Below, piece by piece: positions 1-8,080 of a DNA stretch of 64,000 nucleotides (position 1 is the first letter of the stretch; every line of letters starts with the position of its first letter). The notes under the pieces are model-generated. The model saw only the letters and a list, made by a program, of their open reading frames with translations. It was not told the DNA's origin and made no database searches. The position numbers and the translations under genes are program-made. Source of the stretch: Pseudomonas sp. Bc-h. Its GTDB lineage: Bacteria; Pseudomonadota; Gammaproteobacteria; Pseudomonadales; Pseudomonadaceae. Location: the NCBI RefSeq assembly GCF_002080045.1, contig NZ_MUIN01000012.1:261557-325556 (forward strand), in the 5' to 3' direction.

Positions 1-712
1 CAAACGCATAAGCCCGGTAGATCGCAAAAAGCAACGCAGATCGCAATCTGTCGGCAATCACGTTCTACCGTGGGAGGGAGCTTGCTCGCGAAAACTGACT
101 TCCAGCCGCTGGATAGGCAGCGTCTGTACTCGCCCCTTCGCGAGCAAGCTCCCTCCCACGGTTTTGGCGGTGATCCGATCAAACGCATAAGCCCGGTAGA
201 TCGCAAAAAGCAACGCAGATCGCAATCTGTCGGCAATCACGTTCTACCGTGGGAGGGAGCTTGCTCGCGAAAACTGACTTCCAGCCGCTGGATATTTAGC
301 GTCTGTACTCGCCCCTTCGCGAGCAAGCTCCCTCCCACGGTTTTGGCGGTGATCCGATCAAACGCATAAGCCCGGTAGATCGCAAAAAGCAACGCGGATC
401 GCGATCTGTCGGCAATCACGTTCTACCGTGGGAGGGAGCTTGCTCGCGAAGACTGACTTCCAGCCGCTGGATAGGCAGCGTCTGTACTCGCCCTTTCGCG
501 AGCAAGCTCCCTCCCACGATTGGCGGTGATCGGATCGAACGCGTAAGCCCGGTAGATCGCAAAAAGCAACGCGGATCGCGATCTGTCGGCAATCACGTTC
601 TACCGTGGGAGGGAGCTTGCTCGCGAAAACTGACTTCCAGCCGCTGGATATTTAGCGTCTGTACTCGCCCCTTCGCGAGCAAGCTCCCTCCCACGGTTTT
701 GGCGGTGATCGA
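1..712. repeat. Tandem array of four REPIN units
   Basis: Four near-identical units (179, 179, 177 and about 177 bp) start at 1, 180, 359 and 536, and a diverged remnant continues to about 750. Each unit carries two inverted copies of a REP sequence beginning GTGGGAGGGAGCTTGC; the doublets lie at 70-160, 249-339, 428-518 and 605-695. The spacer between doublets (starting AAACGCATAAGCCCGG) is conserved too, so whole units were duplicated. The units differ by a few substitutions, for example GGATAGGCAGCG versus GGATATTTAGCG in the loop. The array may extend left of the window. No convincing gene lies in these 760 bases. Confidence 0.93.
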
Positions 713-760
713 ACCCAAGGCATAAGCCCGACAAATCGCTGAAAGCAAACCCGCTGGGTT

Positions 761-1501
761 TCAGTGCAACACACTTTGCAAAAACTGCCGGGTACGCGGG
801 TGCTCAGGCGCGGAGAAGATCTGCGCGGGCGGGCCCATTTCGACGATCTTGCCGCCGTCGAAAAACACCACCCGGTCCGCCACTTCACGGGCAAAGCCCA
901 TCTCGTGGGTCACCACGATCATGGTCATGCCTTCCGCCGCCAGGCCCTTCATCACGTTCAGCACCTCGCCCACGGTTTCAGGGTCCAGCGCCGAGGTCGG
1001 TTCATCGAACAGCAGCAGCCGCGGTTTCATCGCCAGTGCGCGGACGATTGCGACACGCTGTTGCTGGCCGCCCGACAATTCGCTCGGATAGCCCTCTGCC
1101 TTGTGCCGCAGTCCGACACGGTCCAGCAAGGCCAGCGCATTGGCCTGGGCGTCAGCCTTGCTCTGCTTCTTGACCTTGACCGGTGCCAGAATCATGTTCG
1201 CCATGACCGTCATGTGCGGGAACAGCGTGTAATCCTGAAACACCATGCCGATGTCTTCACGCAAGCGAGCCATGGCCTTGCGGTCGTCGGCGCGCACCGA
1301 GTCACCGCCATCCACCACCACGCTGCCCGCCGACGGCTCCTCCAGGCTGTTGAGGCAGCGAATGAAGGTCGATTTGCCGGAACCGCTCGGGCCGATGATC
1401 ACCACCACCTCACCCTGCGCCACGTCCAGATCCACGCCCTTGACCACCTCGACCTCGCCGAAGTGCTTGTGCAGTCCTCGCACCGTCAACATGCTTTTCA
1501 T
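761..1501 (-). CDS. Polar amino-acid ABC transporter ATP-binding protein (GlnQ/HisP type)
   Basis: Cytoplasmic ATPase that should power import through the two permeases encoded upstream. The 246-residue protein has a Walker A motif GPSGSGKST at about residues 37-45, Q-loop MVFQDYTLFPHMTV, ABC signature LSGGQQQR, Walker B LLLFDEPTSALDP and switch histidine VVTHEMGFA. Length and sequence fit the PAAT subfamily. Its start overlaps the stop of the lyase gene by four bases (ATGA), so translation is probably coupled. It is the last gene of the operon. The amino-acid substrate cannot be read from the ATPase. Confidence 0.93.
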   Translation of the reverse strand: MKSMLTVRGLHKHFGEVEVVKGVDLDVAQGEVVVIIGPSGSGKSTFIRCLNSLEEPSAGSVVVDGGDSVRADDRKAMARLREDIGMVFQDYTLFPHMTVMANMILAPVKVKKQSKADAQANALALLDRVGLRHKAEGYPSELSGGQQQRVAIVRALAMKPRLLLFDEPTSALDPETVGEVLNVMKGLAAEGMTMIVVTHEMGFAREVADRVVFFDGGKIVEMGPPAQIFSAPEHPRTRQFLQSVLH

Positions 1502-3000
1502 AGGCCAGCCTGCGCGCGCGTAGCGGCTTGCAGCTTGTCCTGGGCGACTTGCAGACGATCACGTCGCGCCTGGTTGGCCTGACGCTCCACCTGCAGGCGC
1601 GCATTGGCCCGCAGCAAACTTGGGTGCAGCGACGACAACGCCGGCCCCCCCGCAGAATTGCGAGACTGCACGTTGGCAGTCGGGTCCAGGCATTCGCGGA
1701 CCTTGTGCGCCGGCAGATTCAACGCGTGCCCCAGTTGCTCCATGGCGCAGGCGTCGACCATGTCGGTGTCGATTCTATGCGCGGGCAAACCCGCGTCCAT
1801 GGCCATGCGCACTGCCGCGCCAACCACGTGATGTGCCTCACGAAACGACAGATCGGCTTCGCGCACGATGAGGTCGGCAAGACCGGTCGCGGTGGAGAAA
1901 TCGTCACCGGCACGACGCACCGCCAGGTCAGCATTGGGGATCGCCGTGCGCAGCACCAGTTCCAGCAGTTTCAGGCAGCGCAGGGTTTCTTCCGCCGCTT
2001 CCCAGAAACCCCGCGTGCCTTCGCGGTTGGCGTCGCCGGTGTGAGAAAAATTGCTGCCCTTGACCGTCACGCTCGCCGCCATCAGCAGACCGACGATATG
2101 CCCGGTGCGGCCCTTGAGGTATTCGAGCACGGTGGGGTTTTTCTTCTGCGGCATGATGCTCGACGTCGCCGCCACGCTGTCCGGGAAATCGATCAGGCTG
2201 AACTCGTGGGTGCTCCAGACGAAGTAGTCCTGCGCCACGCGGCTCCAGAACACCGACAGCAGGCTCAAATGCGACAGGCTTTCGAGAATGAAATCCCGCG
2301 AACCCACCGCATCCAGCGCGTTGTCCAGAAAGCCGTCGAAACCCAGCAGTTCTGCGGTGCGCGCACGGTCGATGTCGAACGGCGTACCGGCAAACGCAGC
2401 GGCGCCCAAAGGGCTCTGGTTCATCGACTCCAGGGTCTGGGTCAGGCGCTTGCAGTCACGCTCCAACGCCTGCTCCACCGCCGACAGGTAATAGCCGTAG
2501 GTGATCGGCTGCGCCGGTTGCAAATGGGTGTAGCCCGGCATCACCACTTCGGCGAAGACTTCGGCGTTGTTCAGCGCGGTCTGGCGGGTCTGGATCAGCG
2601 CATCGATCAGGCTCATCAGCACTTCCCGGCAGCGCAGACGGTCGAGGGTCGCGAGGATGTCGTTGCGGCTGCGCCCAGTGTGCAATCGGCCGCCGATATC
2701 GGTGCCGATCTGCTCGATCAGGTGCGCCTCGTAGTTGAAATAGGCGTCTTCGCGGGACGGATCGAGGGTTACCTCGCCGGGTCCCGCGGCTTCCATTTCC
2801 AGCACGCCCTTGGCCAGTGCCGTCGCGTGTTCGCCGCGAATCAGGCCCTGCTCGGCGAGCATCACGATGTGCGCCTTGTTGACGTTGCCCAGGTTGATGA
2901 AGCCATCGGCGAAACCTTCCAGGCGCGGCCGGTAGATGTACTCGTTGACCTCAGGGGCGGTGGTTTCTTTCAAGCGACGACTGACTTTGGATTCTTGCAT
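1498..3000 (-). CDS. ArgH-like lyase of the aspartase/fumarase superfamily
   Basis: The 500-residue protein belongs to the superfamily that cleaves C-N bonds with release of fumarate. Visible motifs are LHTGRSRND, GYTHLQPAQP and the family signature SSIMPQKKNP. It departs from housekeeping argininosuccinate lyase: it lacks the N-terminal LWGGRF, has EDAYFNYEAHL where ArgH has EDVH, has GTPFDIDR in place of the usual GTAYPIDR, and is longer than the usual 460 residues. The frame is open far upstream into the permease gene, but the start is placed at MQESKVSRR because homology to the family begins just after it. It sits inside an amino-acid uptake operon, so a catabolic role on an imported N-substituted amino acid is more likely than arginine synthesis. 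That role is inference. Confidence 0.85.
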   Translation of the reverse strand: MQESKVSRRLKETTAPEVNEYIYRPRLEGFADGFINLGNVNKAHIVMLAEQGLIRGEHATALAKGVLEMEAAGPGEVTLDPSREDAYFNYEAHLIEQIGTDIGGRLHTGRSRNDILATLDRLRCREVLMSLIDALIQTRQTALNNAEVFAEVVMPGYTHLQPAQPITYGYYLSAVEQALERDCKRLTQTLESMNQSPLGAAAFAGTPFDIDRARTAELLGFDGFLDNALDAVGSRDFILESLSHLSLLSVFWSRVAQDYFVWSTHEFSLIDFPDSVAATSSIMPQKKNPTVLEYLKGRTGHIVGLLMAASVTVKGSNFSHTGDANREGTRGFWEAAEETLRCLKLLELVLRTAIPNADLAVRRAGDDFSTATGLADLIVREADLSFREAHHVVGAAVRMAMDAGLPAHRIDTDMVDACAMEQLGHALNLPAHKVRECLDPTANVQSRNSAGGPALSSLHPSLLRANARLQVERQANQARRDRLQVAQDKLQAATRAQAGL

Positions 3001-3002
3001 GA

Positions 3003-3689
3003 TCAAACCCCTTGACGAGTTACGCGCATCGCCGGACGACCCAGGCGACGTTCGAGATAACGGCTGAGCCAGCTCAGCAATGAACAGATGACGAAGTACA
3101 CCAGCAGTACCAGCCCGTAGACGCTGAATGCGGGGCTGACGCCGGTCATGACCGTGGAGCGTTCGACGATGATCTGGCCGACCTTGAGAAACTCGCCGAC
3201 CCCCACCAGCGCGCCCAGCGACGTGGCCTGCACCAGCATGGTCAGCAGCCCTGTGTAGGCCGGCAGAATTGCCTTCATGGATTGCGGCGCAATCACATGC
3301 AAGTAGATCTGCAAAGGGCGCAGGCCCAGAGTCCAGGCGCTCTTCCATTGGTGGCGGTTCACCGATTCCAGCCCGCCCCGAACGATCTCGATGCCATTGG
3401 CGCTGCCCCACAAGGTAAGGCCAGTGACCACCGCAGCGAACGGGCTCAGGTCGAGCCCGAGCATCGGCGCGCCGAAGAAGATGAAGAACACGTTGACGAT
3501 CAGCGGGATCGAGCGGAACAGCTCGACATAGCCGTGAATCACCAGGCGCAACAGACGATTCTTGAGCGTCGCCAGCACACCGAAAACGGCCGAGATGATC
3601 GTGGTGAACAGCAGGATCACCAGCGCCAGGCGCACGGTCATCCATAAGCCCTTGAGCACGAACCCCCAGTTCTCGATCAGAAAATTCAT
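3003..3689 (-). CDS. Amino-acid ABC transporter permease
   Basis: Inner-membrane permease of the HisM/GlnP type, 228 residues. Several hydrophobic segments are evident (about residues 12-36, 55-78, 88-105, 190-210). The permease-ATPase coupling (EAA-like) region runs near TLGLRPLQIYLHVIAPQSMK, and the inner-membrane signature continues through LVQATSLGALVGVGEFL. A GAGGTTGCG Shine-Dalgarno sequence precedes the ATG. It lies seven bases after the second permease gene and three bases before the lyase start, so it is clearly in the operon. It probably pairs with the neighbouring permease as a heterodimer. Confidence 0.92.
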   Translation of the reverse strand: MNFLIENWGFVLKGLWMTVRLALVILLFTTIISAVFGVLATLKNRLLRLVIHGYVELFRSIPLIVNVFFIFFGAPMLGLDLSPFAAVVTGLTLWGSANGIEIVRGGLESVNRHQWKSAWTLGLRPLQIYLHVIAPQSMKAILPAYTGLLTMLVQATSLGALVGVGEFLKVGQIIVERSTVMTGVSPAFSVYGLVLLVYFVICSLLSWLSRYLERRLGRPAMRVTRQGV

Positions 3690-3696
3690 CGCAACC

Positions 3697-4359
3697 TCAG
3701 TGCCTGAAAGGACGTTGCAGGTGGGCAGACAGGCGTCCGGTCAATAGCGAAAGAACCGCTACCAGCGCCAGGTACATCACACAGATCGCGCTGAACATCT
3801 CGATGGCACGGAAATCCGTAGCGATGCGGTCCACCGCCACGAAGGTCAGTTCGGCAAGCCCGATGGCTTGCAGGTACGACGAGTTTTTCAGCAACGAGAT
3901 CGCCGTGTTGAGCACCGCAGGCAGGCTGGTGCGAAAGGCGATCGGCAAGGCCACCAGGCACAGATACTGGTGAGGCTTGAGGCTCAGGGCCATGCTCGCC
4001 TCGCGCATCTTGTGTTCCACCGTGGCCAGGCCGCCGCGCATGTTCTCCACCTGATAGGCCCCCGCCCACAACGACAGGCAGAACACCCCGGACCAGAACA
4101 GCGACAGCTCAAGACCTATCGCTGGCAAGCCATAAAAGATGAAGAACAGCTGCACCAGAATCGGCGTGTTGCGGATCAACTCCACGTACAGCGCCACGAT
4201 CTGCGCCAATACCGGAATGCGCATCGCCCGTGCCGCACCGCCAAGGACGCCGATCAGCAGGGAGAATGCGATGGCCAGCAGCGAAACCCGTAGCGTCATC
4301 AAGACCCCGTCGAGCAGCGCCGGCCACTGCGCCAGCAGGTAATTGAAATCGAAATCCAT
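3697..4359 (-). CDS. Amino-acid ABC transporter permease
   Basis: Second inner-membrane permease of the transporter (HisQ/OccQ type), 220 residues. Hydrophobic helices begin at about residues 14, 52, 90 and 185. The coupling region is around MALSLKPHQYLCLVALPIAF, followed by AISLLKNSSYLQAIGLAEL, both typical of PAAT permeases. It starts 12 bases after the binding-protein gene and ends seven bases before the other permease. Together with that permease it should form the membrane channel. No unusual feature was seen. Confidence 0.92.
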   Translation of the reverse strand: MDFDFNYLLAQWPALLDGVLMTLRVSLLAIAFSLLIGVLGGAARAMRIPVLAQIVALYVELIRNTPILVQLFFIFYGLPAIGLELSLFWSGVFCLSLWAGAYQVENMRGGLATVEHKMREASMALSLKPHQYLCLVALPIAFRTSLPAVLNTAISLLKNSSYLQAIGLAELTFVAVDRIATDFRAIEMFSAICVMYLALVAVLSLLTGRLSAHLQRPFRH

Positions 4360-4371
4360 GACAGCGCCCGG

Positions 4372-5232
4372 TCAGAGTGTTTCGGCGGGTTTGGCTTGCT
4401 CGAACACGCTCAGGTAGTAGCTCTGAATGTTTTCCGGAACGTACTGACGCACCCAGCCGCCGAACAGTTTGTCCTCGTGCATCTTCGCCACTGCGGCGCT
4501 GAGGTAGTCACGGAACTGTTCGTCGTTCTTGCGCACGCCGATGGCCGCGTCGGAGATCTGGAACGGCTCGTTGATCAGGCGCGCATCGCTGTCGTTGGCG
4601 GCGACCACCACCAACGTCGCGGCGTCGTGGGTGTAGGCATCGGCGCGGCCTTGGCGGAACGTCTGCAAGGCGTCGGCGGCGCTGTTCATGCGCAGGGTCT
4701 TGACCTCCGGCATGTGGTCTTCGAACCACTTGGCCTGCACCGAGCCCTTGAGCGTGGCGAGGGTCTTGCCGTTGAGGTCCTTGATCGACTTGATCGGGCT
4801 GTCCTTCTTCACCACCACGTCACTGGCACCCCAGCGATACGGTGTGGTGAAGTCGATCACGCGCTGGCGCTCCGGGGTGACGCCGAGGGTAGCGATGAGG
4901 AAATCCACTTTGCGCCCCAGCAACTGCGGAACGCGGTTTTCAGCGGTGACGCAGGTGAAGGTCACCTTGTCTTTGGAGCCCAGTGCCCAGAGCGCGATCT
5001 GCCTGGACATCTCCACTTCGACCCCGGCGAACTCGCCGTTGCCGTTCTGGAAGCCGTATGGCGGCTGGTCGCAACGCACCCCGGCGCGCAATTGACCGGC
5101 GTCCTTGATTTCATCAGGAACCGGCGGCAGTTCCGCGGCATGAACCTGCGCCACACCAGCCAGGGAGACACACGAGAACGCGAGTGCACGACCCAATACG
5201 TTCAACGAAAACAGTTTGCATGAGAACGACAT
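4372..5232 (-). CDS. Periplasmic amino-acid-binding protein (SBP family 3)
   Basis: Solute receptor of the transporter, 286 residues. A signal peptide of about 32 residues ends at VHA-AELPP. The mature part has the family pattern: AGQLRAGVRCDQPPYGFQN, then GVEVEMSRQIA, and FLIATLGVTPERQRVIDFTTPY in the ligand-binding lobe. An AGGAGG ribosome-binding site sits seven bases before the ATG, the strongest in the operon and in keeping with a high-abundance binding protein. As first gene of the five-gene operon it is divergent from the LysR gene. The specificity is unknown; glutamate/aspartate-type or opine-type ligands are possible. Confidence 0.92.
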   Translation of the reverse strand: MSFSCKLFSLNVLGRALAFSCVSLAGVAQVHAAELPPVPDEIKDAGQLRAGVRCDQPPYGFQNGNGEFAGVEVEMSRQIALWALGSKDKVTFTCVTAENRVPQLLGRKVDFLIATLGVTPERQRVIDFTTPYRWGASDVVVKKDSPIKSIKDLNGKTLATLKGSVQAKWFEDHMPEVKTLRMNSAADALQTFRQGRADAYTHDAATLVVVAANDSDARLINEPFQISDAAIGVRKNDEQFRDYLSAAVAKMHEDKLFGGWVRQYVPENIQSYYLSVFEQAKPAETL

Positions 5233-5462
5233 ATTGCCTCCTGGTTACCTACCAGCGCAGCGCCGCAGAATGCGACGACACGCAACGATTTCAAGGGCAG
5301 AGAGCAGCGGGATTTACAGCGCGGTCTCAGGGTTCGAGGTGCGCTTGAACATCGCGTCCGTCTGCGCGGAATCTTCGATGTCGAAAACAGTTATAAAGCC
5401 TCTAGCTCATGCCAACAAATGACAATACATTGGTCACCCATACCGAATTGATATGGCCTGCC
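5233..5462. promoter_or_regulatory. Divergent intergenic region between transporter operon and LysR gene
   Basis: This 230-bp spacer separates the binding-protein start (reverse) from the LysR start (forward). Such divergent spacers usually hold the LysR operator and both promoters. I see AT-richer sequence near 5380-5460 but no clear -35/-10 pair or long palindrome, so no individual box is claimed. Confidence 0.5.
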
Positions 5463-6368
5463 ATGAACTTCAAACAAGTCGAAGCCTTCCGCGCCGTGAT
5501 GTTGAGCGGCTCGATGACCGCCGCAGCGGAGTCGCTGCACACCTCGCAACCCAACATCAGCCGCCTGATCGCGCAGCTCGAACGGGCCAGTGGCTTCAAA
5601 CTGTTCGAGCGTGTGGGCGGCCGCCTGTTGCCCACGGATGAAGGCGCGGCGCTGTTCGCCGATGTGGAACGGGCTTTCATCGGCTTGCAAAGCCTGGAGA
5701 AGTCGGCGCAGAACATTCGCCAGGGCGGGACGGGTCAGTTACGCATCGCTGCCGTGCCGTCGCTGTCACTGACGGTGTTGCCGAAGGTCATCCAGCGTTT
5801 TCGTAAGGAAAACCCCGACGCGGCCATTTCGATCCACACCAGCGATTCACCGATGGTTGCCCACTGGGCGGCCTCGCAGTTCTGTCATGTGGGGCTGGCG
5901 TCATATGTTGGCGAGGACATGCCCGGCGTGCGCACCCGGAAGATCTGCGACGTGCCGGGGGTCTGCGTGTTTCCCAAGGGGCATAGGCTGGGGGAACTGA
6001 AGTCGGTAAAACCTGAGGATCTGAAAGGCGAGGAATTCATTTCGCTGTCGCTGAACGACGGCTCGCGCACCCGAGTGGATCGGGCGTTCGCCGGCGATAA
6101 GGAGCACCGCAAGTTGAACCTGGAAACGCCTTATGCGGCAACCGTGTGTTCATTGGTGGCGTTGGGGCTGGGGGTGAGTATCGTCAGCCCGATGGTGGCG
6201 CTGGAGTACCTGCACATGGGCATCGAAACCCGCCCGTTCCTGCCGCAGATCCGCTTTTCGACGTACCTGCTGCTGCCAGAGGATCGGCCGCAGAGCTTGC
6301 TGAGCCAGCGTTTTGGGGTTTTGATCGAGGAAATGCTGACCGAAGCGAGCAAGGATTGGCAGGGGTAG
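5463..6368 (+). CDS. LysR-family regulator, OccR/NocR-like
   Basis: A DNA-binding transcription factor of 301 residues. The N-terminal winged helix spans about residues 1-60 (QVEAFRAVMLSGSMTAAAES, then TSQPNISRLIAQLE), followed by a linker helix and a LysR substrate-binding domain. The opening resembles the opine regulators OccR and NocR, which control uptake operons of the same transporter type. The ATG at 5463 is preferred over one 54 bases upstream because it places the HTH at the usual distance from the N-terminus; neither has a strong ribosome-binding site. It probably controls the divergent transporter-lyase operon in response to the imported compound. Confidence 0.88.
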   Translation: MNFKQVEAFRAVMLSGSMTAAAESLHTSQPNISRLIAQLERASGFKLFERVGGRLLPTDEGAALFADVERAFIGLQSLEKSAQNIRQGGTGQLRIAAVPSLSLTVLPKVIQRFRKENPDAAISIHTSDSPMVAHWAASQFCHVGLASYVGEDMPGVRTRKICDVPGVCVFPKGHRLGELKSVKPEDLKGEEFISLSLNDGSRTRVDRAFAGDKEHRKLNLETPYAATVCSLVALGLGVSIVSPMVALEYLHMGIETRPFLPQIRFSTYLLLPEDRPQSLLSQRFGVLIEEMLTEASKDWQG

Positions 6369-6433
6369 CGCACCCAGCCGAAAGTCGCCAAGTGGGCACG
6401 ACCGGAGAGCCGCGCCCCTGGTGTACGCATGAC

Positions 6434-6856
6434 CTTGTGGGAGCTGCTGGAGCTGTGGAACAGCTGCGATTGCGGTGGTTCAGCTGATTCGTTTTCTAAC
6501 TGATCCACCGCTATCGTCCGAATCGCGGCCCGTACCGTCGTGACCTCCGGCGTCTCCCACAGGTTTTGTGGCGTGGCGAACATTCGCAAACACGCCACAA
6601 CCCGCAGGCCAGCGCACCTGCAACAGGCAACACCGTCCCTGTGGGAGCTGCTGGAGCTGTGCGACAGCCCGGGCCGCGGTCGGACGATAGCGGTGGGTCA
6701 GTCGCAGCTGTTGTTGTCTGACACACCGCTTCGTCCGAATCGCGGCCCGTACCGTCGTGACCTCCGGCGTCTCCCACGGGGATTGGGGGCGCCACATGTT
6801 TGGGTCCGACGCGATACCTGTGGGAGCTGCCGGAGGTTACGACGGTGGCGAAGGCG
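6434..6856. repeat. Cluster of second-class REP elements (GTGGGAG...GGAGGTCACGACGG)
   Basis: The spacer between the LysR gene and hemB holds repeats with the Pseudomonas REP head GTGGGAG but a different stem, GCCGGAGGTCACGACGGC or variants. Inverted pairs lie at about 6434-6562 and 6641-6779; a single copy lies at 6820-6856. Inside both pairs the segment around ATCGTCCGAATCGCGGCCCG recurs, and it appears again inverted at about 47274-47297. No gene is supported in 6369-6871. Confidence 0.85.
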
Positions 6857-6871
6857 GCATGCCTGTCGCCA

Positions 6872-7846
6872 TTAAATCCCGGCCAGTGCCAGGTCCATCG
6901 CGAAGTACGTGAAAATCAGATCCGCACCCGCGCGCTTGATTGCGCCGAGGCTTTCGCGCACCACGCGGCCTTCGTCGATGGCGCCGGCCTGTGCGCCGAA
7001 CTTGATCATCGCGTACTCGCCGCTGACCTGATACGCCGCCAACGGCAGGTTCGAGGCTTCACGGATGTCGCGAATGATGTCCAGGTACGCGCCCGCTGGC
7101 TTGACCATCAACGCATCGGCGCCTTCGGCCTCGTCCATCAACGACTCGCGCAGGGCTTCGCGGCGGTTCATCGGGTTCATCTGGTAGCTTTTGCGGTCGC
7201 CCTTGAGCGCCGAGCCGCCGGCCTCGCGGAACGGACCGTACAGCGACGATGCGAACTTGGTCGAATAGGCCATGATCGGCGTCTGGGTGAAACCCGCCGC
7301 ATCCAGCGCGGCACGAATGGCCCGCACCTGACCGTCCATCGCAGCCGACGGTGCAATCACGTCAGCACCGGCACGCGCCGCCATGACCGCCTGCTTGCCG
7401 AGGTTCTCGATGGTCGCGTCATTGTCGACATGCGCACCGTGCATCACGCCGCAATGGCCGTGGTCGGTGTATTCGCAGAAACAGGTGTCGGACATCACGA
7501 TCATTTCCGGCACCGCGTCCTTGATCGTCCGAGAAATGCGCGACACCAGACCGTTCTCCTGCCAGGTGTCGCTGCCGGTAGCGTCCAGGTGATGCGACAC
7601 GCCGAAGGTCATCACCGACTTGATGCCGGCGCGGGCATAGCGTTCGACTTCCTGCGCCAGCTTCGACTCGGGAATGCGGCTCACGCCGGGCATGCTGTTG
7701 ATCGGCACGAAGTCGTCGACCTCTTCTTCGACGAAGATCGGCAGCACCAGATCGTTGAGGGTGAATTCGGTTTCCTGGAACAGCGCGCGGAAGTTTGCGT
7801 TGCTGCGCAGGCGACGTGGACGAGCGGCGGGAAACAGACTGGACAT
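6872..7846 (-). CDS. hemB: Delta-aminolevulinic acid dehydratase (porphobilinogen synthase), zinc-cysteine type
   Basis: Cytoplasmic haem-pathway enzyme that condenses two 5-aminolevulinate molecules to porphobilinogen. The 324-residue protein carries the two active-site lysines in YSTKFASSLYGPF and LMVKPAGAYLDI (Schiff base). It also carries the cysteine-rich metal site SDTCFCEYTDHGHCGV, as in zinc-dependent enzymes. Pseudomonads are known for a magnesium-type HemB lacking these cysteines, so this may be a second paralogue. The start at 7846 has a CAGGAA ribosome-binding site and avoids a 37-residue non-homologous extension. The gene is transcribed alone; upstream it faces the MFS gene across 234 bp. 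Confidence 0.92.
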   Translation of the reverse strand: MSSLFPAARPRRLRSNANFRALFQETEFTLNDLVLPIFVEEEVDDFVPINSMPGVSRIPESKLAQEVERYARAGIKSVMTFGVSHHLDATGSDTWQENGLVSRISRTIKDAVPEMIVMSDTCFCEYTDHGHCGVMHGAHVDNDATIENLGKQAVMAARAGADVIAPSAAMDGQVRAIRAALDAAGFTQTPIMAYSTKFASSLYGPFREAGGSALKGDRKSYQMNPMNRREALRESLMDEAEGADALMVKPAGAYLDIIRDIREASNLPLAAYQVSGEYAMIKFGAQAGAIDEGRVVRESLGAIKRAGADLIFTYFAMDLALAGI

Positions 7847-8080
7847 GGCAGTTCCTGAAGAAAATATTCCGGAAAACCGCCGGACGTACGACGTCCGGGC
7901 GATATCAATGGCGCGAAGCTTATGCCTGCGCCGTTCTCGATTCAAATGTCGCGGCAATAAAGTCCATTACCGAACCGGTAACAGTGCCATCGAGGTCATC
8001 GAACCAACGTCATGCGGCCGGGTCATTAAGCAAGAGCGGCAGCCAATCCCGGTTGCACCTACGCGTGCATCGAGACCAAC

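Noticed and set aside
1..712. CRISPR array
   Set aside because: The repeats are about 180 bp and include inverted REP pairs; the linkers are conserved rather than unique spacers, and no cas gene is present.
1498..3645. A 715-codon open frame joining a permease-region segment to the lyase
   Set aside because: The N-terminal 215 codons are Arg/Gly/Ala-rich, out of frame with the permease gene that overlaps them, and lack family similarity; the lyase proper starts at 3000.
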